In this document: positions 1 through 8,187 of the stretch, one piece after another
How positions within the stretch are numbered: the first letter of the stretch is position 1
Layout of the letters: the number at the start of each line of letters is the position of its first letter
NCBI GenBank assembly: GCA_050486225.1
Contig: JBJHCV010000008.1
Coordinates: forward strand, 78,446 to 142,445
Length of the DNA stretch: 64,000 nucleotides
Reading direction: 5' to 3'
Source of the DNA: JBBDIX01 sp050486225
GTDB taxonomy: Bacteria; Actinomycetota; Nitriliruptoria; Nitriliruptorales; Nitriliruptoraceae
Notes under the pieces: model-generated
Told to the model about the DNA's origin: nothing
The model's database searches: none
The model's input: only the letters and a program-made list of their open reading frames with translations
Position numbers and translations under genes: made by a program

Positions 1-257
1 ACCGACTCGTGGACGTGGTGCCTCGGGCCTGGACCCTGGCGTTCGCCGAGATGACCGGCAACCGGCTTCCCGTCGAGACACCCTTCGACTGGCGCGAACT
101 CGTCGCCGAGCGGACGGGAGAACGAGCGCCCGAGGGATTCACCGAGGATCCGGTGCGGCTGGCTCGCGACCTCGTCGAACGCGCACGACGTGCCGCCGTC
201 CGAACCATCGACGTGACCCGCCGGACCTCGTTCAGGTTCCACGGCATCGACGGTTGA
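1..257 (+). CDS. 3' end of an unidentified gene (partial)
   Basis: The reading frame is open from the first complete codon at base 3 to a TGA at 255-257, so this is the C-terminal 84 residues or so of a gene that begins outside the window. The residues are charged and soluble-looking, with several Arg-rich helical stretches near the end (LVERARRAA), and there is no membrane segment or metal motif. I do not recognise the family and assign no function. It could also start at the GTG at base 9, but no ribosome binding site can be judged at the window edge. Coding looks real because third positions are strongly GC biased. Confidence 0.55.
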   Translation, partial: RLVDVVPRAWTLAFAEMTGNRLPVETPFDWRELVAERTGERAPEGFTEDPVRLARDLVERARRAAVRTIDVTRRTSFRFHGIDG

Positions 258-263
258 GGGTGG

Positions 264-356
264 TCACATCGCTCGTGCCGCCAGCAACTGCACGACGGTC
301 GCGACGGTCAGCGCGGCCAGCAGGAGGACGAGTGCGACGGCGGTCCACGGACGCAT
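264..356 (-). CDS. Possible 30-residue single-span membrane peptide
   Basis: A short reverse-strand reading frame of 30 codons begins MRPWTAV and then runs as one continuous hydrophobic stretch of Val, Leu and Ala, long enough for one membrane helix. A GAGG sequence lies five bases before its ATG, a good ribosome binding site. It is convergent with the partial gene at the window start and lies back to back with the AMP ligase at 539. No family is recognised. It may be a genuine small membrane protein or a chance frame in GC-rich DNA; only the binding site and the hydrophobic run support it. The rest of the 258-538 interval holds no other convincing gene. Confidence 0.35.
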   Translation of the reverse strand: MRPWTAVALVLLLAALTVATVVQLLAARAM

Positions 357-538
357 GAGAACCTCGGGTCCAGACGTGGTTCGCACGAGCCTACGTCGGA
401 TGCCGTGCCGTGCCGGCGCGCACTCGTCCGGGGATGCCACCTGGTCGTCGCCTGGCCGTCGTGTGGTCGCCGTGCGGTCGCCGATCGGCCCGGCCCCGAC
501 AAGTAGGATCGCGGCCCTGCCTCGTTCAGGAGCGCGCC

Positions 539-2044
539 GTGGATCGTGAGGCCCCGCAGGACCTGGGTGCCCGGGTGCGCGTGAACGCGACGACACGTCC
601 GGACGCGGTCGCCTTCTCCGACGGGAGGTCCTCGCTCACCTGGTCGGGTCTGGACGCCAGGGTCGACGCGGCCACCGGGGCACTCGAGGGGCTCGGGGTC
701 GACCCCGGGGATCGCGTCGGCGTGGCCGTCTCGGACGGCCTGACGTTCGTCGAGGTGGCGGTCGCGGCGGCGCGGCGAGGTGCCGTGCTCGTCCCACTGC
801 TCGCCGATCTCGCGCCCGACGAACTCCGCCACGCGCTGGTCGACAGTGGCGCGCGTGTGGTGGTCGCCGGCGAACCTCGAGCCTCCGAACTGCGCACGCT
901 GGGCCTGCGCACACGGGTCGTCGACGCCGACGGGTCCGACGACGGGTGGCGGGCACGGTGTCGGGAGGCGTCCCCCCCGACCCCCGTGCAGCGCGAGCCC
1001 GACGACCTGGCCGCTCTGTTCTACACGTCGGGTACGTCGGGCCGGCCTCGCGGAGCCATGCTCACCCGCGCCAACCTCGCGGCGAACCAGGACCAGTCGA
1101 ACGCCGGCCGCCTCCGCGTGACCGCCGACGACGTCGTGCTGACGACCGTGCCCCTCGCGCACGTGTACGCGTTCACCGTCGGACTCGGTGTCGCGATCAC
1201 TGCGGGGGCCACGCTCGTGGCACCCGGCCGTGTCGACCCCGCCACGGCACTCCGGCTCGTCGAGTCCGTGCGTGCCACGGCGATCCTGACCACCCCTGCC
1301 GTGCTGACGGCGTGGCTCGACGGCGACGAACTCGACGCTGCGGACCTGTCGTCGGTCCGGGTCGTCGCGTCGGGGGCGTCGCCGCTCGGCGTGCAGACCA
1401 TCGAGCGGTTCCGCCAGCGCACGGGGCTGTCGATCACCGAGGGCTACGGGCTCACCGAGGCCTCGCCGAGCGTCGCGGCGACGGCGATGGTCGACGACGC
1501 ACCTGCCGGTTCCGTCGGACTGCCCCTGCCCGGCATCGAGGTCCGTCTCGTCGGCGAGGACGGCGCCGACGTCGTCATGGGCGACGTCGGAGAGATCTGG
1601 GTCCGCGGTCCCAACGTGTTCCGCGGCTGGTGGAACGACCAGGAGGCGACGGCTCGGTCGCTGACCGACGACGGGTGGTTGCGCACTGGGGACGCGGGGA
1701 CGCGCGACGAGCACGGCATGCTCTACCTCGTCGACCGTCTGCGCGACCTGGTGATCGTCGACGGGTTCAGCGTGTTCCCCGGCGAGGTCGAGCGGGTCCT
1801 GTCGGAGGATCCGTCGGTGGACAGCGCCGCGGTCGTGGGCACGCCGCACCCCGTGACGGGCGAGGCCATCGTCGCCTACGTCGTCGCGGCACCGGGAGCC
1901 ACCGTCGACGTCGACGCCCTGATGCAGCGGTGCTCCGAACGGCTCGCCCGCTACAAGTGTCCCGAACGGATCGAGGTGGTGGACTCGCTGCCCTACACCG
2001 CCAGCGGCAAGGTTCGCCGCATGGTCCTGCGAGACGAGTCGTGA
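539..2044 (+). CDS. AMP-dependent acyl-CoA synthetase/ligase
   Basis: A 501-residue member of the ANL adenylating superfamily, which activates a carboxylic acid as acyl-AMP and usually transfers it to CoA. The P-loop YTSGTSGRPRGAML, the adenine-pocket element GYGLTEASP, the hinge region TGDAGTRDEHGMLYLVDR and the C-terminal catalytic lysine in YTASGKVRR are all present and in order. The GTG at 539 was chosen because AGGAG precedes it by about six bases; the frame runs on upstream but those residues do not look like family sequence. The substrate cannot be told from sequence. It is probably a medium- or long-chain fatty acyl-CoA ligase rather than MenE, because a better MenE lies at 19.1-20.3 kb. 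A TAGGAT hexamer at 504-509 may be its -10 box. Confidence 0.85.
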   Translation: MDREAPQDLGARVRVNATTRPDAVAFSDGRSSLTWSGLDARVDAATGALEGLGVDPGDRVGVAVSDGLTFVEVAVAAARRGAVLVPLLADLAPDELRHALVDSGARVVVAGEPRASELRTLGLRTRVVDADGSDDGWRARCREASPPTPVQREPDDLAALFYTSGTSGRPRGAMLTRANLAANQDQSNAGRLRVTADDVVLTTVPLAHVYAFTVGLGVAITAGATLVAPGRVDPATALRLVESVRATAILTTPAVLTAWLDGDELDAADLSSVRVVASGASPLGVQTIERFRQRTGLSITEGYGLTEASPSVAATAMVDDAPAGSVGLPLPGIEVRLVGEDGADVVMGDVGEIWVRGPNVFRGWWNDQEATARSLTDDGWLRTGDAGTRDEHGMLYLVDRLRDLVIVDGFSVFPGEVERVLSEDPSVDSAAVVGTPHPVTGEAIVAYVVAAPGATVDVDALMQRCSERLARYKCPERIEVVDSLPYTASGKVRRMVLRDES

Positions 2045-2072
2045 CCGGTCCCGTCGCCACGGGAGGTGTCGT

Positions 2073-2999
2073 GTGGCGGTGCTGACGGCTGCGGTCGCGA
2101 CCGGTGTGAGTGCCCTGTTCGCCGTGACCCTCCTGCGTCGGTGGTGGAGCCGGGGACGGGTCAGTCGGGCCCTGCTGCTGTGGGGCATCGCGCTCACGAT
2201 GTTCAGCATCGCGTCGGCGGCCCTGCTCAGCGGGGTGATCGGAGGCTGGACGGACGCGGAGTTCCGGGTCTTCTACCTGTTCGGTGGGGTCCTCAACGTG
2301 CCGTGGCTCGCGCTCGGCTCGATCGCCGTCAACGCGCGAAGCGCGATCGTCTCCCGCTGGACCGGGGGTCTGCTGGTCGTCGTCGCCCTCGTCGTCGCCC
2401 GGCAGGTGTTCGTCGCGGAGGAACCTGCCCTGTGGCTGCCTGCGGCGGTGCTGGCCGCCGTGTGGGGCCTGGTCCTGCTGGTGGGCACCGAACGAGTGGT
2501 CGTGGCAGGTGCGACCGGCGCGATGGTCCTGTACTCGGTGGTGTCGACCGTGGTCGTCCTGCGGGCGGACACGGTCCGCGCCCTGCCCGCCACCGGCCTG
2601 CCCGAGGGCTCCGTGCTCTTCGAACCGATCGTGCGCGGGTTCGCCGTGGGCGGCAACTCCGTCGGTGCGGTCACGGTCGTGCTGAGTGCGCTGGTGAGCA
2701 GTGCCGCGCTGGTCTGGCGGCGTCCGGACCGCAGCGCGGACGCGCTGCTGGTGTCGGATGCCCGACGAGGCGGGTACGCCGACGCGGTTGCTCGCTGGAT
2801 CTTCCGGGGTCGGACCGGACAGGGGCCCCGGCTCGCACACCTGGTGCGCGGCAACCTCATGATCGCGCTGGGGGTCGCCGTGGCTGCGGCCGGTGGCGTG
2901 CTGTCGTTCCTCGGGGACACCGTGGGGCACGCCATCGGGTTCACCGTCGGGGTCGTGGTCATGTACGCCGGGTTCGTGCGCACCACCCGCCCGACGTGA
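2073..2999 (+). CDS. Multi-pass integral membrane protein of unknown function
   Basis: A 308-residue protein made almost entirely of hydrophobic segments, roughly seven to nine predicted membrane helices, with short polar loops such as RRWWSRGRVSR near residue 25 and a longer basic cytoplasmic loop around residues 215-255 (WRRPDRS, ARWIFRGRTG). No catalytic or cofactor motif was recognised. The GTG start at 2073 has GGGAGG seven bases before it. It follows the AMP ligase by 28 bases and overlaps the glutaredoxin-like gene by four bases, so the three probably form one transcript. The function is unknown. Confidence 0.7.
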   Translation: MAVLTAAVATGVSALFAVTLLRRWWSRGRVSRALLLWGIALTMFSIASAALLSGVIGGWTDAEFRVFYLFGGVLNVPWLALGSIAVNARSAIVSRWTGGLLVVVALVVARQVFVAEEPALWLPAAVLAAVWGLVLLVGTERVVVAGATGAMVLYSVVSTVVVLRADTVRALPATGLPEGSVLFEPIVRGFAVGGNSVGAVTVVLSALVSSAALVWRRPDRSADALLVSDARRGGYADAVARWIFRGRTGQGPRLAHLVRGNLMIALGVAVAAAGGVLSFLGDTVGHAIGFTVGVVVMYAGFVRTTRPT

Positions 3000-3256
3000 C
3001 CGCCGCCCGTCGACCGGTCGTGGTGGTCAACACTCGTGCAGGCTGTGGCCTGTGCGAGCGTGCCGAGGAGCTCGTGCGCAGGGAAGGCCGCCGCGCCGAG
3101 GTCCGGTTCGTCGACGTGGACACCGACGAGGAGCTCGTGCGGCGCCACGGCGTCCGCGTCCCGGTCGTCGAGGTCGACGGTCGCGAGGTCGCTGCGTTCG
3201 AACTGCGTCCCGGCGTCGTGCGTCGCGAGGTCCGCCGCGCGCGTCGGCGACGCTGA
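2996..3256 (+). CDS. Glutaredoxin-like thioredoxin-fold protein
   Basis: An 86-residue protein. After an N-terminal beta strand (PVVVVNTRAGCGLC) comes the CxxC active site Cys-Gly-Leu-Cys, a helix (ERAEELVRREG), a second strand (EVRFVDVDTD) and the cis-proline segment VRVPVVEVDG typical of small glutaredoxins. The C-terminus is very Arg-rich. The GTG start overlaps the preceding stop codon. It probably catalyses thiol-disulfide exchange in the cytoplasm. A small glutaredoxin immediately before rex is, from general knowledge, a common arrangement in Actinomycetota, which fits the redox theme. Confidence 0.75.
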   Translation: MTAARRPVVVVNTRAGCGLCERAEELVRREGRRAEVRFVDVDTDEELVRRHGVRVPVVEVDGREVAAFELRPGVVRREVRRARRRR

Positions 3257-3270
3257 GGTCGGGTGTCACG

Positions 3271-3300
3271 TTGGGGCGTGCGCTGCCCACGACCTACGCT
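3271..3300 (+). promoter_or_regulatory. Candidate sigma-A-like promoter of rex
   Basis: TTGGGG at 3271-3276 and TACGCT at 3295-3300 are separated by 18 bases, which would start transcription about 50 bases before the rex start codon. The same -35 word is found before hemA and before the second nuo operon. Assignment is by eye. Confidence 0.4.
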
Positions 3301-3355
3301 TGCCTCCGGGGGTCGGCCATTGACGTGGCCGGTGGCGAATGGTCGGGAGGCCGTG

Positions 3356-4000
3356 GTGGACCGTCGCATCCCGGAGGCGACCGTGGCACGGCTGCCGCTG
3401 TACCTCCAGGTGCTCGTCGAGGCGGTCGAGTCCGGGGTGACCACCATCTCGAGCGACGCGCTCGCGCGTGCCGCGGGTCTCAACTCGGCCAAGGTTCGCA
3501 AGGACCTGTCGTGCCTCGGGACCTACGGGACGCGCGGGGTGGGATATCCCGTGGCTGACCTCACCAGCGAGATCTCCCAGGTCCTCGGACTGGACGGCGA
3601 CCGCCACGCGGTGATCGTCGGGGTCGGGAACCTCGGGGCTGCACTGGCCAGCTACGACGGGTTCGCCCGCAAGGGATTCGAGGTCGTCGGGCTGCTCGAC
3701 GCGGACCCCGCCAAGGTGGGGACGCGCGTCGGCGAACACGTCGTGGAGTCCATCGACCGGGCCCCCACGATCGTGCGTGAGCGTCACGTCACGTTCGCGG
3801 TGATCGCGACTCCCGCCGAGCACGCCCAGGCGGCGGCCGACGTCATGGTCCGCTCCGGCGCGAGCGCGATCCTGAACTTCGCGCCGGTGCACCTGTCGGT
3901 CCCCGACCACGTCACGGTGCGCACCGTCGACCTGTCGGTGGAGCTGCAGATCCTGTCCTTCTACGAACAGGTCGCCGAGCAGGTCGAGGCGGTGGGCTGA
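3356..4000 (+). CDS. rex: Redox-sensing transcriptional repressor Rex
   Basis: A 214-residue Rex protein, the expected family length. Residues 1-80 form the winged-helix DNA-binding domain (SDALARAAGLNSAKVRKDL, then the conserved GTRGVGY wing), followed by a Rossmann domain with the dinucleotide motif GVGNLG at about 89-94 and a domain-swapped C-terminal helix. Rex senses the NADH/NAD+ ratio: it binds operators when NADH is low and represses respiratory genes. The second of two adjacent GTG codons was preferred because GGGAGG lies five bases before it. It heads the heme cluster as in Streptomyces (rex-hemACD). A Rex-type operator is visible at 27851-27870, in front of the NADH dehydrogenase operon. 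Confidence 0.95.
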   Translation: MDRRIPEATVARLPLYLQVLVEAVESGVTTISSDALARAAGLNSAKVRKDLSCLGTYGTRGVGYPVADLTSEISQVLGLDGDRHAVIVGVGNLGAALASYDGFARKGFEVVGLLDADPAKVGTRVGEHVVESIDRAPTIVRERHVTFAVIATPAEHAQAAADVMVRSGASAILNFAPVHLSVPDHVTVRTVDLSVELQILSFYEQVAEQVEAVG

Positions 4001-4013
4001 CCCACCGACGACA

Positions 4014-4042
4014 TTGGGGTGGGCGGCGCGGATCGGTACGCT
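4014..4042 (+). promoter_or_regulatory. Candidate promoter of hemA
   Basis: TTGGGG at 4014-4019 and TACGCT at 4037-4042 are spaced by 17 bases, about 50 bases before the hemA start. Both hexamers are the same as those before rex, so the heme genes may have their own transcript as well as readthrough from rex. Confidence 0.4.
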
Positions 4043-4091
4043 TCGCCCGTCCGGTGTTCGCCGCAGCACTCTCTCCGAGGCGTCGTCTCGC

Positions 4092-5357
4092 ATGTCCCTC
4101 CTGGTCGTCGGCTGCAACCATCGAAGCGCCGACCTGTCGGTCCTCGAACGACTGGCGGTGCCCGGGGACCACGTGGACAAGTGCCTCGACGAGCTGATGG
4201 GACTCGAGCACGTCACCGAGGCCGCGGTGCTGTCGACCTGCAACCGTGTCGAGGTCTACGCGGTGGTGAACCGCTTCCACGACGGTCTCGCCGAACTCCG
4301 TGGTTGGTTCTCGCAGCGGGCGGACATCCATCCTCAGGACCTCGACGACCTGCACTACGCGTACCACGACGACCGGGCCGCGGCCCACCTGTTCGCGGTC
4401 GCGGGCGGTCTCGACTCGATGGTGGTCGGTGAACGTCAGATCGGACTGCAGGTCCGGCAGGCCGGGGAGCTGGCGCGACGCCACGGCAGTGCGCGGCGCG
4501 TGCTGCTGCGCGTGTTCCGGCAGGCCGTGCAGGTGGGCCGCCGGTTGCGCACCGAGACCGACATCGACGCCGGTGCCTCGTCGATGGTCGAGGTGGGTCT
4601 GCGAGCCGCCCTCGCGCGCCAGCAGCGCGAGCCGGGTGACGTGTCGGTCGCGATCGTCGGTGCGGGCAAGATCGGTGCGCTCACCGCCGCCCGCCTGGAC
4701 GACAGTGACGTCTCGTCGATCCGCGTGTGGAACCGCAGTCCCGACAAGGCAGATCGGCTCGCCGCGCGTCTGGCCACGTCGGCCCAGCGGGTCGACCGAC
4801 TCGAGGACGCCGTGCGGGACGCCGACCTGGTCGTGTGCACGACGGGTGCCGCCGAGCCGGTCATCGACGCCGACCTGGTGGCGCGGGTCGTCGCACAGCG
4901 TGAGCACGCGGGGCCGATGGTCCTGCTCGACCTCGCGGTCCCGCGCAACGTCGACCCCGCCTGTGCCGCACTGCCGGGGGTCGAGGTCGTCGACATCGCC
5001 GACGTCCGCGAACTGAGCGACCGCGGAGTGACCGGGGAGGTCCTGTCCGCCGCGCGGAGGATCGTCGACGAGGAGGCGGAGCGCTTCGTCGGCTGGACGC
5101 TCGGCAGCGCCGTCGAACCGACCATCCGTGACGTGCGCTCGCGAGCAGAGGAGGTTCGGCTCGCGGAACTGGAGCGGCTGGCGTCACGGCTGTCCGACCT
5201 CGACGAGCGTGAACGGTCCGCCGTCGACGCCCTGACCCGCGGTCTGGTCAACACGCTCCTGCACACTCCGACCGTGCGCCTGCGGGAACTCGCCGAGCAG
5301 GGTGGTGGTCAGGCGCACGCCGACGCGCTTCGGGACCTGTTCGAACTCGACGACTGA
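4092..5357 (+). CDS. hemA: Glutamyl-tRNA reductase
   Basis: A 421-residue enzyme that reduces glutamyl-tRNA(Glu) with NADPH to glutamate-1-semialdehyde, the first committed step of C5-pathway tetrapyrrole synthesis. The nucleophilic cysteine is Cys50 in STCNRVEVYA. The substrate-binding GERQIGLQVRQA follows near residue 115, then the NADPH Rossmann motif AIVGAGKIG and a helical dimerisation domain ending in LRDLFELDD. The ATG at 4092 gives the normal N-terminus MSLLVVGCNHRSA; upstream in-frame starts would add residues not typical of the family. It is followed two bases later by hemC and works with HemL at 8188. Confidence 0.95.
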   Translation: MSLLVVGCNHRSADLSVLERLAVPGDHVDKCLDELMGLEHVTEAAVLSTCNRVEVYAVVNRFHDGLAELRGWFSQRADIHPQDLDDLHYAYHDDRAAAHLFAVAGGLDSMVVGERQIGLQVRQAGELARRHGSARRVLLRVFRQAVQVGRRLRTETDIDAGASSMVEVGLRAALARQQREPGDVSVAIVGAGKIGALTAARLDDSDVSSIRVWNRSPDKADRLAARLATSAQRVDRLEDAVRDADLVVCTTGAAEPVIDADLVARVVAQREHAGPMVLLDLAVPRNVDPACAALPGVEVVDIADVRELSDRGVTGEVLSAARRIVDEEAERFVGWTLGSAVEPTIRDVRSRAEEVRLAELERLASRLSDLDERERSAVDALTRGLVNTLLHTPTVRLRELAEQGGGQAHADALRDLFELDD

Positions 5358-5359
5358 TC

Positions 5360-6298
5360 ATGTCGCGAGCAGCCATCTGGCGCATCGCCACCCGAAGGTC
5401 TGCGCTGGCGCAGGTGCAGGCTCAGCAGGTCGCGGACCAGCTCTCCCGGGCCACGGGCCGTCGGGCCGAACTCGTCCCGTTGGCCACCACCGGGGACGAG
5501 CACCCAGATCGGGCCATCGAGGCCTTCGACACCAAGGGGCTGTTCGTCGACCGCACCCGTGCGGCCGTGCTCGACGGTGACTGCGACCTCGTCGTGCACT
5601 CGCACAAGGACCTGCCGACCGAGCGGCCGGACGGGCTCGTCATCGGTGCGGTGCCCCGGCGCGTCGATCCACGTGACGCGCTCGTGACGCGCGCGGGCTG
5701 GAGACTGGCCGAACTGCCACGCGACCGCTCGCTGCGGGTCGGGACGTCGTCAGCCCGCCGGCGCGCGCAGATCCTGCGTCACCGTCCGGACGTCGGCGTC
5801 GAGCCGCTGCGCGGCAACATCACCACGCGCCTGCAGCGGGTCGCGGACGGCGACCTCGACGGTGTCGTGCTCGCGGTCGCGGGACTGCTGCGGCTCGCGC
5901 CGGACGTCGACGGGCTGGTCGCCGTGCCGCTCGAGCACGGAGAGATGCTCCACGCCCCGGCACAGGGAGCACTGGCCATCGAGTGCCGGGCGGACGATGC
6001 GGCGACCATCGCGTCCCTGTCGCTGATCGACGATCGCGACACCCGGGTCGAGGTGCGCGCCGAGCGTGCGCTGCTGTCGGCACTCGAGGGCGGCTGCACG
6101 GCGCCGATCGGAGCCCATGCCGAACTCCGGACCACCGCCGACGGCGACGAACGCCTCGTCCTGCTGGGGATGCTGTCGGACCCCGACGGGACCCGGATGG
6201 CTCGTGCCTCCCACGAGACCGGCGCGGACGCCGCGGTCAGACTGGGCGAGGCCATGGCCGCCACGTTGCGGGGCGAGCTCGAGGGGCGGGGATCGTGA
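5360..6298 (+). CDS. hemC: Hydroxymethylbilane synthase (porphobilinogen deaminase)
   Basis: A 312-residue enzyme joining four porphobilinogen molecules into linear hydroxymethylbilane on a dipyrromethane cofactor. It begins with the family element IATRRSALAQVQA. It contains HSHKDLPTE (active-site Asp region) and RVGTSSARRRAQ, and the cofactor-anchoring Cys is in EGGCTAPIGAHAEL at about residue 246. Its ATG lies two bases after the hemA stop and its 3' end overlaps the hemD start by four bases, so the genes are translationally coupled. Confidence 0.95.
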   Translation: MSRAAIWRIATRRSALAQVQAQQVADQLSRATGRRAELVPLATTGDEHPDRAIEAFDTKGLFVDRTRAAVLDGDCDLVVHSHKDLPTERPDGLVIGAVPRRVDPRDALVTRAGWRLAELPRDRSLRVGTSSARRRAQILRHRPDVGVEPLRGNITTRLQRVADGDLDGVVLAVAGLLRLAPDVDGLVAVPLEHGEMLHAPAQGALAIECRADDAATIASLSLIDDRDTRVEVRAERALLSALEGGCTAPIGAHAELRTTADGDERLVLLGMLSDPDGTRMARASHETGADAAVRLGEAMAATLRGELEGRGS

Positions 6299-7098
6299 GC
6301 ACGGACGCGGTCGGGGCGCCGCTCGCCGGTGTCCGTGTCCTCGTCGGGCGAGCCGCAGGCCAGGCCGACGAACTGATCGATCGCATCCGGGAACTGGGTG
6401 GTGCACCCGTGCACGCGCCCCTGCTCGAGTTCGCGCCGGGTGACGCGGCCGCGCTCGCGCGAGCCGTCGACGACCTCGAGGCAGGGACGTTCGTCGCGAT
6501 GTGCCTCACCTCACCCAACGGGGTCGACGCCCTGGTGGACGCCATCGGTGGTCGGGACCTTGCGGTCCGGCTGCTCGGGGCGGTGCGGATCGCGTGCGTC
6601 GGACCGGGGACCGCGCGCGCCCTCGAGGCGCGGACCGGGCTCACCCCCTGGCTCGTCCCCGACCGGGCGACCACCGAGTCGCTGGCTGGAGCGTTCCCCC
6701 GAGGGTCGGGGCGTGTCCTGCTCCCGCGTGCAGACCTGGCCAACCCGGTGCTGTCGGAGGTCCTCACGAAACGGGGGTACGAACCCGTCGACGTCGTCGC
6801 GTACCGGACCTCCTGTCCGCAGCGACTGCCCGACGAGGTGCGCGACGCGCTGGTCGCCGGCGAGATCGACCTGCTCGCGTTCGCCTCGTCGTCCACCGCG
6901 CGCAACTTCGTCCACCTCGTCGGCGACCTGCCGTGGCAGGGACGCGTCGTGTCGATCGGCCCGGTGACGACCGCGACGTGTCGCCGGCTGGGGATCGACG
7001 TGGCCGAGGAGGCCGCGACGCACGACCTGGACGGGCTGGTCATCGCGCTCGTGCGCGCCGTGGACCGCGACGCCGACAACTACCCTCGGGGCAGGTGA
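6295..7098 (+). CDS. hemD: Uroporphyrinogen-III synthase
   Basis: A 267-residue HemD-fold protein that closes hydroxymethylbilane with inversion of ring D to give uroporphyrinogen III. The family is poorly conserved; it is identified by the N-terminal VRVLVGRAAGQADELIDRI, the hinge SGRVLLPRADLANPVL, the DVVAYRT segment and the late FASSSTARNFVHL, plus its position after hemC. The GTG start overlaps the hemC stop. No fused methyltransferase domain is present, unlike the hemD fusions known in some Actinomycetota. Confidence 0.88.
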   Translation: MSTDAVGAPLAGVRVLVGRAAGQADELIDRIRELGGAPVHAPLLEFAPGDAAALARAVDDLEAGTFVAMCLTSPNGVDALVDAIGGRDLAVRLLGAVRIACVGPGTARALEARTGLTPWLVPDRATTESLAGAFPRGSGRVLLPRADLANPVLSEVLTKRGYEPVDVVAYRTSCPQRLPDEVRDALVAGEIDLLAFASSSTARNFVHLVGDLPWQGRVVSIGPVTTATCRRLGIDVAEEAATHDLDGLVIALVRAVDRDADNYPRGR

Positions 7099-7171
7099 CC
7101 CGACCCCGGGTGCGTGCCGTGACGTCGCCACGTCCCCGGGCCTTCTCCCGGACGTCGACATCGGAGTGGCC

Positions 7172-8152
7172 GTGAGCCGATTCCCCGTGACACGGATGCG
7201 GCGTCTGCGCCGCACGCCCGCACTGCGTCGGTCCTTCCGTGAGACACGGGTGCATCCCGGTGCGCTCGTGCTGCCCGTGTTCGTCAAGGAGGGCCTCTCC
7301 GCTCCCGAACCGATCGGCTCGATGCCCGGCGTCCACCAGCATCCGCCCACGGACCTCGGGGCGCTCGCTCGCCGGATCGGCGACGCGGGGATCGGGGGTG
7401 TCATGCTCTTCGGCATCCCCGAACAGAAGGACGCCGTGGGCAGCGGTGGCTGGGACCCCGACGGCCCGGTCCCTGTCGCGCTGCGTGCACTTCGCGAGGA
7501 ACTGGGTGACACGGTGGTGCTGTGGGCGGACGTGTGCCAGTGCGAGTACACGAGCCACGGTCACTGCGGCCCCACGGATGCGCAGGGCCACGTGGACAAC
7601 GACCTCGCCGTCGACGGCTACGTGCGCGACGCAGTCGTGTACGCGGAGGCCGGTGCGGACGTCGTCGCCCCGTCGGGGATGATGGACGGGCAGGTCGCCG
7701 CGATCCGGGCGGGGCTGGACGAGGCGGGTGCGGACCACGTCGCCATCGTCGCGTACGCGGCGAAGTACGCCTCGGCCTTCTACGGGCCCTTCCGCGAGGC
7801 CGCGGAGTCGACGATGGCCGAGGGTGACCGGGCCAGTCATCAGATGGATCCGGGCAACGCGCTCGAGGCCCTGCGGGAACTCGAACTCGACCTCGACGAG
7901 GGTGCGGACGCGCTCATGGTCAAGCCCGCGCTGCCGTACCTCGACATCCTCGCGAGGGCCCGGGAGCGATTCGACGTCCCACTGGTCGCGTACCAGGTGT
8001 CGGGTGAGTACGCGATGATGGCGGCCGCCGCCGAGCGCGGGTGGATCGACGGTGACCGAGCGATCCGTGAGGCCACGCTGTCGATCCTGAGGGCGGGTGC
8101 CGACGTGGTGCTCACCTACGCCGCGCTGGACCTCGCGGTGGACCCTGCCTGA
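7172..8152 (+). CDS. hemB: Delta-aminolevulinic acid dehydratase (porphobilinogen synthase)
   Basis: A 326-residue enzyme condensing two 5-aminolevulinate molecules to porphobilinogen. The N-terminus RMRRLRRTPALRRSFRET is typical. The cysteine-rich VCQCEYTSHGHCG marks a zinc-type active site, and the two Schiff-base lysines are in YAAKYASAFYGPF and MVKPALPYLDI. GGAG lies five bases before the GTG at 7172; an in-frame GTG six bases earlier would overlap that site and is less likely. The 7099-7171 spacer holds no other gene. Confidence 0.94.
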   Translation: MSRFPVTRMRRLRRTPALRRSFRETRVHPGALVLPVFVKEGLSAPEPIGSMPGVHQHPPTDLGALARRIGDAGIGGVMLFGIPEQKDAVGSGGWDPDGPVPVALRALREELGDTVVLWADVCQCEYTSHGHCGPTDAQGHVDNDLAVDGYVRDAVVYAEAGADVVAPSGMMDGQVAAIRAGLDEAGADHVAIVAYAAKYASAFYGPFREAAESTMAEGDRASHQMDPGNALEALRELELDLDEGADALMVKPALPYLDILARARERFDVPLVAYQVSGEYAMMAAAAERGWIDGDRAIREATLSILRAGADVVLTYAALDLAVDPA

Positions 8153-8187
8153 TCTCCCGAACTGCCCGATCTCCAGGAGTGCCCCCG

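Noticed and set aside
539..2044. First AMP ligase as a second MenE
   Set aside because: It is about 100 residues longer than MenE, sits outside the men genes, and a better MenE exists at 19105-20298.
308..2209. 633-codon open frame on the reverse strand over the AMP ligase
   Set aside because: It mirrors a well-supported gene, has Arg/His/Gly-rich nonsense composition and no family motif; such long antisense frames are normal at this GC content.
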